Shown here: piece after piece, positions 33,046 to 40,265 of the stretch
Numbering within the stretch: position 1 is the first letter of the stretch
How the letters are laid out: every line of letters starts with the position of its first letter
Origin: a virus
Length of the DNA: 46,163 bases
Virus record (IMG/VR): IMGVR_UViG_3300046005_002782
Span: 1 to 46,163 of that record
Strand: one strand, 5' to 3'
Made by a program: the position numbers and the translations under genes
Notes under the pieces: generated by a model
Database searches by the model: none
What the model was told of the DNA's origin: nothing
Seen by the model: the letters and a program-made list of their open reading frames with translations, nothing else

Positions 33046-34067
33046 CGCACCCCCCGCATCCGCAGGCGTTCGGTCGTGACCAAGCCACGAGCCAACATGG
33101 CGTCGCGGGTGGTGTTGCTGATCGCGCTGACGGGCAGGTATCGGTCGGAATTGACCAGTTCGGCGTAGAAGGCAGCCAGATTGTCGGGGCTGGGGCGGGA
33201 CGCCGGGTCGGCTTTGCTCGGCCGTTTGAGCGTTTTCGACTTCGTGGCCCCCTCAGCGGCCATCGCACCGTGCTGGGCCGCCCGTTCCATGGCCCGGTCC
33301 AGCGCCTTCGGTCCATCGGGGGGATTGGGATGATCGCCGCGGGTTTCGGTGGCGACGTCGAGGATCCGGTCCTCGGACAACCCGAGGTCTCGGATCCAAC
33401 GCTGGACGTGCAGCCGCGCTGGCCAGCCCTGCCACCAGGCGGGGAGGTGGGCGTTGGCTGCGAAGCCCAGCGCCGAAAGCAGGTCTGCAAAAAACCGATC
33501 AAAATCGGCATCGCGCGCTTGCGCGTCCTCCTCCTCCTTTACTGGTTTACTTAGTGGTTCTCTTACAAGGTTAGTGTCCGGAATTCGGACACGGCTTTCG
33601 GCATTTTCCGGACACGGCTCGGGGCAAAATTCGGACACGGCTTCGGTCTCAATCCCGTGTCCGAAATCCGGACATGGCACGGGAAGGGAAGGGGCATCCA
33701 CACCGCAAACGCCCACATTTTCGGTTGCCTTTGCATCGCCTATCACCCCGCGTCCGATTTCCGGACACGGACCCACATCAACCGGCGTGAAGCCTGGCTC
33801 AAACCCCAGGATGTAGCGGGTCGGCAACTGACGCTTGGTCACAGGATCGATGCGCGGCACCCGGCGCAACAAACCGCCCGCCTCAAGCTGTCCGAGGTGA
33901 TCGTTCAGCGTGGATCGGCTGATCTCACAATCATGCGCCAGCCGGTCTTGTGAGGGGAAGCAGCCGTAATCCGGATTGAACCTGTCGCACAGGTGCCAGA
34001 GCACGATCTTGGTGGTGGGCTTCAACCCGCGCTGCTTGATTGCCCAGTTGGTGGCGTCGTGGCTCAT
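33042..34067 (-). CDS. Phage replication initiator-like protein (winged helix)
   Basis: A 341-residue protein. Residues about 15-75 form a winged HTH: TTKIVLWHLCDRFNPDYGCF and PSQDRLAHDCEISRSTLNDH followed by LGQLEAGGLLRRV, as in phage replication proteins of the lambda O functional class. Residues 100-165 are a Pro/Cys-rich linker encoded by the iteron DNA (33574-33770). Residues about 180-300 form a helical domain with WWQGWPARLHVQRWIRDLGL. Initiator proteins of this sort bind repeats inside their own gene. Operon: ATGA overlaps with VRR-NUC upstream and the unknown gene downstream. Confidence 0.75.
   Translation of the reverse strand: MSHDATNWAIKQRGLKPTTKIVLWHLCDRFNPDYGCFPSQDRLAHDCEISRSTLNDHLGQLEAGGLLRRVPRIDPVTKRQLPTRYILGFEPGFTPVDVGPCPEIGRGVIGDAKATENVGVCGVDAPSLPVPCPDFGHGIETEAVSEFCPEPCPENAESRVRIPDTNLVREPLSKPVKEEEDAQARDADFDRFFADLLSALGFAANAHLPAWWQGWPARLHVQRWIRDLGLSEDRILDVATETRGDHPNPPDGPKALDRAMERAAQHGAMAAEGATKSKTLKRPSKADPASRPSPDNLAAFYAELVNSDRYLPVSAISNTTRDAMLARGLVTTERLRMRGVR
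33574..33770. repeat. Iterons inside the replication gene: candidate phage origin
   Basis: The core CGGACACGG occurs at 33586-33594, 33609-33617 and 33632-33640, exactly 23 bp apart, with CGGACACGGCT identical in all three. The inverted core CCGTGTCCG sits at 33655-33663, again 23 bp on. Further copies are CGGACATGG at 33669-33677 and CGGACACGG at 33762-33770. The first copy is part of a palindrome GTGTCCG-GAATT-CGGACAC (33574-33592). An AT-richer stretch (about 33530-33573) lies beside the array. In lambda the origin iterons lie in the same place, inside the linker-coding part of gene O. Confidence 0.7.
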
Positions 34068-34459
34068 GGCATGGACCTCCGCGCTGGCGCCGCAATGCGC
34101 GTGGCAAAGCCGTGGTCGGCCAGCGCGCCCAGCGCGTCGTCAAGACTGCGGACCAGCGCCCAGCCAAAGCCTTGCGCCAGCACAGCATCGCGGAATGCCT
34201 CCTGGTCCGGACGCAATCGACCCTTGGGTGCCTTTAGTTCCAGAAACAGGACGCACCCATCGCAGAGGATCATCAGATCGGCAAAACCGGCATGCACGCC
34301 CATGCCAACAAGGATCGCCTGACGCTTGGCCCCGCGCGGCCCGGCTTCGGTCACTTCGTTGGCGCAATGGTGGATAATGGCGGTGCGGGGCAGGGCGACG
34401 CGCAGTGCCTGGACGACGGCGCGCTGCAGATCGGCCTCGGGCGTATGGCGACGGGTCAT
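34064..34459 (-). CDS. VRR-NUC domain nuclease
   Basis: A 131-residue protein starting MTRRHTPEADLQRAVVQALR at ATG 34459. It has the compact PD-(D/E)xK centre of VRR-NUC proteins: HAGFADLMIL (D61), LFLELKAPKGRLRPDQ (E74, K76, Q86). Stand-alone phage VRR-NUC proteins are structure-specific or Holliday-junction-type nucleases linked to replication and recombination. It starts in ATGA overlap with the preceding gene and ends in ATGA overlap with the replication gene. Confidence 0.88.
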   Translation of the reverse strand: MTRRHTPEADLQRAVVQALRVALPRTAIIHHCANEVTEAGPRGAKRQAILVGMGVHAGFADLMILCDGCVLFLELKAPKGRLRPDQEAFRDAVLAQGFGWALVRSLDDALGALADHGFATRIAAPARRSMP

Positions 34460-34701
34460 CGGGACAACCCCTCGTGCTGACCCCGGCGCTGGACTTGGCG
34501 GACCGGTTGACGCGCATCGACCACGCACAGCAAGACGCGGGCGTCCCTACGTTCGGAGGCAGAGACGCCATGGGTGGCCAGAACGTTGCAGGCAAGCCGG
34601 ATCAGGTGATCGCTGTGATGGGCGACGTCTGCGATGACGGCGCGGGCTTCGGCCAATCGATCAGCTGGCCAGTTGGTCGGGCGGCAGCCGGGCAGGTTCA
34701 T
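34456..34701 (-). CDS. Small early phage protein
   Basis: An 81-residue protein, MNLPGCRPTNWPADRLAEAR then AVIADVAHHSDHLIRLACNV, with a basic end, RQVQRRGQHEGLSR. The start (34701) overlaps the excisionase-like stop and the stop overlaps the VRR-NUC start, both as ATGA. A helical protein with no family I recognise; its place suggests a DNA-metabolism accessory. Confidence 0.6.
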   Translation of the reverse strand: MNLPGCRPTNWPADRLAEARAVIADVAHHSDHLIRLACNVLATHGVSASERRDARVLLCVVDARQPVRQVQRRGQHEGLSR

Positions 34702-34946
34702 GACCGCCCCCGCGTTTTGCGCACCGGGTGCACCTGTTCTTGGGCGCGAATCCAGTCCTGGACCGATGCGCGCCGGTAAAGGGTCTTTCGTCCTATGCGT
34801 GTGCAAGGCGGCCCAATGCGCCGCGCCTCCCAACGGGAGAGCGTGTCGGATGTGAGGCCCAATTCCTGCGCCAACTGTTCCCGGCTGATCCAGTCGGCCA
34901 GGAGGTTCAGCGGTTCATGCTCCGCCTCAGATTTTCGTTGTGTCAT
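34698..34946 (-). CDS. Excisionase/AlpA-like HTH protein, first gene of early operon
   Basis: An 82-residue protein with ISREQLAQELGLTSDTLSRW then EARRIGPPCTRIGRKTLYRR and ASVQDWI, the MerR-type winged HTH of excisionases and AlpA-like regulators. CGGAG lies 8 nt before ATG 34946; a TTG 24 nt further upstream is open but less likely. It opens the leftward early operon (34946-32368) and could act as excisionase with the integrase, or as a regulator of the operon. Confidence 0.8.
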   Translation of the reverse strand: MTQRKSEAEHEPLNLLADWISREQLAQELGLTSDTLSRWEARRIGPPCTRIGRKTLYRRASVQDWIRAQEQVHPVRKTRGRS

Positions 34947-35563
34947 TGTCTGCTCCGTTTTGCCCAACACCCCCTGGCGGGGGCAGGGCGAGGGAAGCAG
35001 ATCGCGAGGGGCGGAATACAGGCGGAGGGTGGAATTGAAACCTCCACCCCAATTCCACCCCTTGTTTCATTGGGATTCTTGGTCACCGCTGGTGTCTGCA
35101 AGGCCGGAACAGACGCCTTGTGGCTTCTTGGAAATGGCTGCATGCGTTGTTGATCGCTGGGTGCAGTGAAAGTGCTGTGATGGCAGGCGACATTGACCGA
35201 CGTTCGGGGGTGTTTCGCCGATTTTGCCGGGGGTGGAATGGCCGGAATAGCCGTTTCCGGTGGGGTTCCGACGTCGTTCAAAGATGTCCACAGAAACCCG
35301 CTGCACGCAGGCAAAAGCTCGCGGGATCGATGTTGCCGACTCAGACTCGGGCTGCTTAATCTGGCCTCGAGCAGTCAAAAAAGAATCGAAAAACAGGCGT
35401 CAGTTGCCTTCACCCAACGAGGTGGAGCGCTGGCTTACATGCGGTTTTCCACGACGAAATGCTCTGCACTGAATCCCGCCCGCGTGCTTGGCATTGCGGG
35501 TTTGTAACCCGCTTCTGACGGCTCTTGGCCGCCGGATGCCGCATGTTTGATTGGAGTATGGAA
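34947..35563. other. Control region between early operon and rightward gene
   Basis: About 600 bp without a convincing gene on either strand. It separates the leftward early operon from the rightward gene at 35564, so both promoters must be near. It contains the shared 30-bp element and inverted repeat at 35008-35060. The part 35065-35540 shows no other repeat I can support. A repressor gene would be expected near here in a temperate phage, and I do not see one. Confidence 0.5.
35008..35060 (-). promoter_or_regulatory. Shared upstream element plus inverted repeat, early operon
   Basis: Bases 35008-35037 match 37511-37540 (upstream of the integrase) at 28 of 30 positions by eye, in the same orientation and at a similar distance from the start codon (62 and 70 bp). 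Here the end of the element also forms a perfect 11-bp inverted repeat: GGGTGGAATTG (35027-35037) and CAATTCCACCC (35050-35060) with a 12-nt loop. Best read as a promoter/operator shared by the early operon and the integrase. Confidence 0.55.
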
Positions 35564-36169
35564 ATGCCTCTGCCGCCTGTCGCGTTCTATTCGATCTACG
35601 AGATTTCTGCGCGATGGGGGTGCCCCGCGGCCGATGTCGCGGGTTGGGCCGTTGCAGGACATTTGCAGGTGCTGGCGGGAATTCCGCCCGTCAGCTGTGG
35701 CGACGAGATCGTCGCAGGCCTGGTCGAGGTTCCGATTGCCGAACTGATGCCGATGTTCCGCCGGTATGGGCCGAGCGATGATCAATGCAGGTTGAAGCGG
35801 GTCAAGCTGCCGGGCAGCACGTCCTGGCTGAAGGTGACCGAACCGGCTGAAGGACTGCCCATCCGGTCGACCGATCTGCTTCTGGCGGCGGGGCCGTTGC
35901 AGCTCTTTGAAGAAGAGCGTGACCTGTTGCGGCGACCGGCCACGAATATCGGCGCCAACGCGCGTTACGATTGGGAAGGCATGTATGCGTGGCTGTTCTG
36001 GTACGCCCATCAAAACGGTGTTCCCGCGACACAAGCGGCGCTGATCGCCTTGGTGCAGGACTGGTTCGTGCAGAATTCGCGGACAGGCGAGGTGCCGGAT
36101 GAAAGCACGATCCGCAAGCGGCTGACCCCGCTCTGGCGCAAATTGCGTGGCGAGGAACCGGTCGCATGA
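35564..36169 (+). CDS. Unknown rightward phage protein near integrase
   Basis: A 201-residue protein. ATG 35564 (MPLPPVAFYSIYEIS) is chosen because GGAG lies 8 nt upstream; ATGs at 35543 and 35558 are in the same frame. The N-terminus (YSIYEISARWGCPAADVAGW) looks like a MerR-type HTH. The C-terminus (DESTIRKRLTPLWRKLR) is a second basic helical segment. No catalytic motif. The stop abuts the integrase stop (convergent, no gap). Because it is divergent from the early operon and looks DNA-binding, it could be the phage regulator, but this is a guess. Confidence 0.65.
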   Translation: MPLPPVAFYSIYEISARWGCPAADVAGWAVAGHLQVLAGIPPVSCGDEIVAGLVEVPIAELMPMFRRYGPSDDQCRLKRVKLPGSTSWLKVTEPAEGLPIRSTDLLLAAGPLQLFEEERDLLRRPATNIGANARYDWEGMYAWLFWYAHQNGVPATQAALIALVQDWFVQNSRTGEVPDESTIRKRLTPLWRKLRGEEPVA

Positions 36170-37441
36170 TCAGGCCGATTTTGGCAGGGCGGCATCATCT
36201 TGGTCGGCGTCGTGCACTAGGCGTGGGCGCGGGCGCAACAGGCTGGCCACCGTGTCGACCCCCGCCCGCAGGGGCGAATCCATCAGGTGGGCGTAGCGCT
36301 GCGTGGTTTGCATCTGGCTGTGGCCCAGCAGCTTGCCGATCATTTCCAGCGAGGCGCCACCGCTGACCAGCAGGGACGCAAAGGTATGGCGCAGGTCGTG
36401 GATATGCAGATCGGGCAAATCGGCGTCCTTTTGCACCTTGGCCCAGAACCGGCGGATTTCCCGCACCGGCTGGCCGACGGTTTCGCCGGGGAACAGCCAT
36501 GGATTGCCCTTCGGGACGACCAGCTGGCGCTGGCGCACGATGGCCACAACCTCCTGCGAGATCGGGACACGGTGGATCTTGCGCTGCTTGGTGGTCGAGG
36601 CGGGTTTGGACCAGACAACATAGTCGAGGTTGAACTGTTCGAACCGCGCTGTCCGCACCTCGCCCACGCGCGCACCGGTCAACATGCACATGCGGATGAT
36701 CGACGCCGCGCGCTGATCTTCCGCACTGTCGAGAACGGCGGCGATCCGGGCCAGTTCGTCGGGCCCAAGAAAGCGTTCGCGCGCCTCCTCGATGCGCCGG
36801 TGGAACCCCTGCGCCGGATTGTCGGCGCGCCATTCCCATTCCATGGCCAGCGTGAACATCTTGCGCAGCACCTCGCCGGTGCGGTTTGCCCGGATCGGGG
36901 TGGGTTTGTGCCCCTGCAGTTTCCGCGCGCGGTTGTTGGGCTTTTCCTTGTTGGGGCGGGGGCGACCCTCTGCCACGAAATCAAGGAACTTCGCGACATC
37001 GGACTTGGTGATCTCGGTCACCAGCCTGTTGCCCCAGGCCGGTTCGACCATCTTTCTCAGCATTGAGGTTTGGTCACCGGCGTTGTTTTTCGCCAGCTTC
37101 GGGAGGTGTTCCCGGATGTAGCGGTCGATCATGTCCTTGACGCGCGGGGCCTCGCGAAACTCTTCCTTCGCCGCCAATGGATCGTGCCCCTCGTCGATGG
37201 CGCGGCGCAATTCCTTGGCGCGTTCGCGGGCGGCCGTCACGCTCCACTCTGGCCAGCGCCCGATGGTCATCCGGCGCTGCCGCCCCGCATGGCGATAATC
37301 GATGGTGAATGTCCGTGCGCCCGAGGCCTGAATCCGCGCGGCGAATCCGATCACTTCGGTGTCAAAGACCTGATAGCTGACGCCAGGTTTCGGCTGCGCG
37401 TCACGCAGGTTTTTCTCATTAAGTTTCAATCGCTTGATCAT
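36170..37441 (-). CDS. int: Tyrosine recombinase integrase
   Basis: A 423-residue P4-like/DUF4102-type integrase. ATG 37441 has AAGGAGG about 9 nt upstream. The N-terminal domain (about 1-90) holds FDTEVIGFAARIQASGARTF and RRMTIGRWPEWSVTAARERA. Catalytic residues are R258 (LTGARVGEVR), H348-x-x-R351 (HIHDLRHTFASL), H374 (LLGHSQMQTTQRYAHL) and Y383. It catalyses insertion at, and excision from, the tRNA 3' end; the attachment site lies 2.5 kb to the right with cargo genes in between. Confidence 0.95.
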   Translation of the reverse strand: MIKRLKLNEKNLRDAQPKPGVSYQVFDTEVIGFAARIQASGARTFTIDYRHAGRQRRMTIGRWPEWSVTAARERAKELRRAIDEGHDPLAAKEEFREAPRVKDMIDRYIREHLPKLAKNNAGDQTSMLRKMVEPAWGNRLVTEITKSDVAKFLDFVAEGRPRPNKEKPNNRARKLQGHKPTPIRANRTGEVLRKMFTLAMEWEWRADNPAQGFHRRIEEARERFLGPDELARIAAVLDSAEDQRAASIIRMCMLTGARVGEVRTARFEQFNLDYVVWSKPASTTKQRKIHRVPISQEVVAIVRQRQLVVPKGNPWLFPGETVGQPVREIRRFWAKVQKDADLPDLHIHDLRHTFASLLVSGGASLEMIGKLLGHSQMQTTQRYAHLMDSPLRAGVDTVASLLRPRPRLVHDADQDDAALPKSA

Positions 37442-37745
37442 GCTTCTCGCCTCCTTGCCCGACGACACAGGCGTAGACCTGCGCCACAATCAAGTCGGAC
37501 CACGGGGCAGGGGGCGGAATACAGGCAGAAGGTGGAATTGGAGCGGGGAGGGGAATTCCTGTATAAGAAATCAATTGGTTAGGGCGCAATTCGCAGCGCA
37601 TGACGTGTTCGGATGGCCATCATATCGTTCTTGGGTCTGCATGCGATGACCACTTAGCACTTAGCACATGGCACGAGCCTCCTTGTTCTGCCTTCGTCTG
37701 ACAAGTAGAGCTAGAAGACTGCGGAATTATAGGTGTTTTTGCGGC
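37442..37745. other. Integrase upstream region
   Basis: About 300 bp without a gene. It holds the integrase ribosome-binding site, the 30-bp element at 37511-37540 and, further right, a tandem TTAGCAC repeat (about 37654-37667). From about 37600 on the sequence becomes visibly less GC-rich, marking the start of the cargo segment. Confidence 0.45.
37511..37540 (-). promoter_or_regulatory. Shared upstream element, integrase copy
   Basis: Second copy of the element at 35008-35037, 70 bp upstream of the integrase start and in the same orientation. The left half GGGGCGGAATACAGGC is identical in both copies. Unlike the first copy it has no adjacent inverted partner. Probably a promoter/operator. 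Confidence 0.5.
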
Positions 37746-38852
37746 ATGAAATTTATGTCTCCCGCGGAACGGCAACGGTTTGCTCGTCATGCTTACTCGC
37801 AATGGCTCGGTACAATTCGGCGCTGCCGCTTGCTGGCTGTGAGGGCCAAAGGAAACTCAGATCAATCGGGTAGGGCGGGTGCCCGCGTGGTAACTCGGAT
37901 CGCGCCGCCAGCCGTATTCAGTTTTTCAAAAAACTACACCGAGACCGTAAGTTGCTTGAGGCAATTGAAGCAGGCGGTATTTATCACGATGCCGAAAGGC
38001 AAACGGCCACGGATCTTCTTGGATTTATCGACAATCCAAAGCATAAGCCTTGCAGGAGCCCTAGTTCTCGGTGCTGAGATTCATCGCTGGCGGGTCCATC
38101 ATGGTCCTGGGCTTCGGGTGCAAAACATTGCCGATTGGAATCCTAGAGTTCGGCATTTGCTCGCTGGACTTGGCTTCTTCAGGCTCCTTCGAGTACAAGT
38201 CCCCCGTCGAATGCAGCGTGAAACGTACGTGGGGGAAATCGCAGTACTTAAGATGATTTCGAGTACGCAACTCGACCAGGAGTTGCTTCAAACCACAATG
38301 AAGCAACTTACAGCTGTTGCTGAAGTTTTGGACCAAGACCCCTCCGTTTACGGCGCGTTAGTGGAAGCCTCTTACAATGCAAAGCTTCATGGTTACCCGG
38401 ATGAACATGAGTATGAGTTTCCGCCCCTCGTTAGAGGCTGGTGGGCTACCGCCAGTTGGAACCCGGTCGAGGGTTGCGTGAAGTTCTTGGTTTACGACCA
38501 AGGTGTTGGGATTCCAGCGACTTTGCCGAAGTGGTCAGGCTGGGAAAAGGTCCGGGCCAAGCTGGCTGAGAGTCTCGGTGGTTTGGCGATGGGTCTGAAG
38601 GATGCTTCCAACTTGATAGCTGCAGCGATCGAGATGGACCGCACGTCGTTACAGGGAGGTCACGGGAAAGGCTTACAGGATGTGATAAGGGCCGTCGAAA
38701 CAACGCCTGGCTCAAGCGTTCGTATATTGAGTGGAACCGGCAGTGTCCTGTATCATCATGGAGGACGCATCGAGAAGAAGGACGAAACGCTACATATCGG
38801 GGGTACCCTCGTTGAATGGCGAATACCGGTAGGCACCCACGAAAAGAAGTAG
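37746..38852 (+). CDS. STAS-like / GHKL-ATPase (HATPase) protein
   Basis: About 368 residues from ATG 37746; ATGs at 37668 and 37755 are also in frame and none has a good ribosome-binding site. The middle resembles a STAS domain (RPRIFLDLSTIQSISLAGAL VLGAEIH split over about 100-130). The C-terminal third is a GHKL ATPase: N-box ALVEASYNAKLHG, G1 box LVYDQGVGIP, and G2 region GGHGKGLQDV. This is the fold of anti-sigma kinases and histidine kinases, but there is no phospho-acceptor His domain. It forms a cassette with the DUF4325 protein 4 bp downstream. The role is unknown; signalling by partner switching is an inference. Confidence 0.8.
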   Translation: MKFMSPAERQRFARHAYSQWLGTIRRCRLLAVRAKGNSDQSGRAGARVVTRIAPPAVFSFSKNYTETVSCLRQLKQAVFITMPKGKRPRIFLDLSTIQSISLAGALVLGAEIHRWRVHHGPGLRVQNIADWNPRVRHLLAGLGFFRLLRVQVPRRMQRETYVGEIAVLKMISSTQLDQELLQTTMKQLTAVAEVLDQDPSVYGALVEASYNAKLHGYPDEHEYEFPPLVRGWWATASWNPVEGCVKFLVYDQGVGIPATLPKWSGWEKVRAKLAESLGGLAMGLKDASNLIAAAIEMDRTSLQGGHGKGLQDVIRAVETTPGSSVRILSGTGSVLYHHGGRIEKKDETLHIGGTLVEWRIPVGTHEKK

Positions 38853-38856
38853 AATC

Positions 38857-39204
38857 ATGGCAACGAGTATCAACATCGCGCGCGACTACACACCCTACCC
38901 GGGCGGGCGCTACCCGGAAGACGGCAAAGGTAACGGAACGACGTTCCGCAAAGAATTTCTACTGCCCATCATCAAGCAGGGCAAGAAGGCGGATGTCGTG
39001 CTGGACGGCGCTGCTGGGTACCCATCGTCGTTCCTTGATGAGGCGTTCGCCGGTTTGGTCCGCAACGAAGGTTACACTCCCGACCAAGTTCTTTCTGCAT
39101 TTCACATTGTTGCAACTCAGCCTGGTTTTGGTCGATTCATCCTCCTGATCGAGGATTTCGTGCGTGGCGCCTCCCCCGGGGTTGAACGTGTGCGTGGTCA
39201 TTGA
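38857..39204 (+). CDS. STAS-like DUF4325 protein
   Basis: A 115-residue protein starting MATSINIARDYTPYPGGRYP, with VVLDGAAGYPSSFLDEAFAG in the middle: the DUF4325 family, a STAS-like fold usually encoded next to a HATPase protein. By analogy with anti-anti-sigma factors it may bind the ATPase or be phosphorylated by it; the conserved Ser-Ser in GYPSSFLDEAF is the obvious candidate. It starts 4 bp after the ATPase stop and its TGA overlaps the next ATG (TGATG). Confidence 0.85.
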   Translation: MATSINIARDYTPYPGGRYPEDGKGNGTTFRKEFLLPIIKQGKKADVVLDGAAGYPSSFLDEAFAGLVRNEGYTPDQVLSAFHIVATQPGFGRFILLIEDFVRGASPGVERVRGH

Positions 39205-39662
39205 TGGCTTGGGAGGTCGCGTTACCCGCACTTGTCGGGGCTGGCGTTGCGTTGCTCACCCAAGCTGGCGATCGACTCCTTGCAAGGTTATTTGATCGTT
39301 CCGTCTTGCGTGATGCTCAGCGCAGCGATGACTTGGCGGCGATAGAGCGGGTGACGTTTGAGGTGCGGGATCTTGCCGCTGACTATTGGTCAAAGGATCC
39401 TGACCAGCCCCGCGACAAGGTTGCAGAGGGAGCTATCGTGGGCCGTCTCACGTTTCTAACTGAATTGTCAGAAGAACTCTTCCGGTCTCGTGTGCTGTCA
39501 CTTCGGGAAATGCAGATGGCGGTAAACCGATTCGACGTTACCTGCACATCTGGTGACTTCGGAAGCCACATCCGCACGGCAGATTCAGGAAAATGCCGCG
39601 ACATTGAAATTGCAGCCTATCGATTGGTTCACACAGCAAAGTCCCAGCGTCGAAAACTTTAG
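39204..39662 (+). CDS. Membrane-anchored protein, third gene of the STAS-HATPase cassette
   Basis: A 152-residue protein whose N-terminus is a single hydrophobic segment (WEVALPALVGAGVALLTQAG) followed by a cytoplasmic-looking helical domain: ERVTFEVRDLAADYWSKD, FLTELSEELFRSRVLSLREM, and a basic C-terminus. ATG 39204 shares a base with the previous stop. No family recognised. Its coupling to the two signalling-type genes suggests it is the output or anchor of the module. Confidence 0.65.
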   Translation: MAWEVALPALVGAGVALLTQAGDRLLARLFDRSVLRDAQRSDDLAAIERVTFEVRDLAADYWSKDPDQPRDKVAEGAIVGRLTFLTELSEELFRSRVLSLREMQMAVNRFDVTCTSGDFGSHIRTADSGKCRDIEIAAYRLVHTAKSQRRKL

Positions 39663-39953
39663 TAGCTTATTTGCTCGCAATGAGGAGCCCTAGTCTGTTC
39701 AACACGACAGGCGCCTGGGCCTTAGGTTTAGCCACTTGATGCAATTTGGTTGAGCAATCTTTGTATTCGCTTGGAAGCATAGAGCGCCTGTTCTTGTCAA
39801 CGCCTGGTCAACCCGTGAATGCGGTTTGGCGCACGAACTGTTCCGTTGAATGACAGCGAGAAAGGGCGGGCGTCGGTGAAAGAAATTGTCATTTCAAAGG
39901 CTTGCCTGCTAAGCTACTGAAATCAAAAGAGTCATTTAAATCAACAGCTTCGG
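39663..39953. other. Spacer between cargo cassette and attachment site
   Basis: About 290 bp with low GC and no supported gene on either strand; probably the phage side of the right attachment region. I see no clear integrase arm-site array. Confidence 0.4.
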
Positions 39954-39998
39954 CTCATAACCTGAAGGTCACAGGTTCAAATCCTGTCCCCGCAACCA
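39954..39998 (+). other. attR: 3' half of a CAT-anticodon tRNA
   Basis: The sequence runs from the anticodon loop CTCATAA through a T arm ACAGG-TTCAAAT-CCTGT (39971-39987) and acceptor strand CCCCGCA to A-CCA (39994-39998). The matching 5' acceptor TGCGGGG and the D arm are absent, and the 5' anticodon stem does not pair properly. The tRNA is therefore not complete here. Prophages integrating into a tRNA leave exactly such a 3' half at the distal end; the intact tRNA should lie beyond the left edge of the window. Confidence 0.7.
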
Positions 39999-40024
39999 TC
40001 GTTACTGAATAATTACAATACCTT

Positions 40025-40050
40025 AAGCCCCGTCTTCCGCGGGGCTTTTT
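40025..40050 (+). terminator. Terminator downstream of the tRNA 3' end
   Basis: AAGCCCCG (40025-40032) and CGGGGCTT (40040-40047) form a perfect 8-bp stem with a 7-nt loop, followed by TTT. This is the usual rho-independent terminator of a tRNA gene. It suggests that the bacterial (or older prophage) side begins directly after the attachment site. Confidence 0.75.
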
Positions 40051-40186
40051 GCTGCCTATACGGCGGGTCAATAAAACAAGGGCAACAAACGGACGAATTC
40101 CCCGTGCAAGATCAGTGCGATAGTGGCCGGGCAGGATCAAAACTGCGCCAAAACCGCAATCGAACGCGCTTGGCAGGAAAGGCGGC

Positions 40187-40261
40187 CTATTCGGCCGCCT
40201 CAAGCCCCTCAGCCTCGTCCTCGATCAGCCCAAGCAGGGCCTCATGGCGGGGGAAATTCCC
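40187..40261 (-). pseudogene. C-terminal remnant of a gene following the tail fibre gene
   Basis: Read leftward from 40261 to the TAG at 40189-40187, the frame gives GNFPRHEALLGLIEDEAEGL then EAAE and stop. It is preceded by an in-frame stop and has no start. The charged helical end looks like the C-terminus of a real protein, presumably the rest of a gene that was deleted. A GGCGGCC/GGCCGCC stem lies over its stop. Confidence 0.4.
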
Positions 40262-40265
40262 CTAG

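Noticed and set aside
33574-33770. Iteron repeats as a coding repeat only
   Set aside because: The cores keep an exact 23-bp period, which is not a multiple of three, and occur in both orientations, so they are not explained by repeated amino acids.
39955-40203. 82-codon minus-strand frame ending in GTGFEPVTFRL
   Set aside because: This ending is the antisense translation of a tRNA T arm and anticodon; such predicted proteins are tRNA artefacts.
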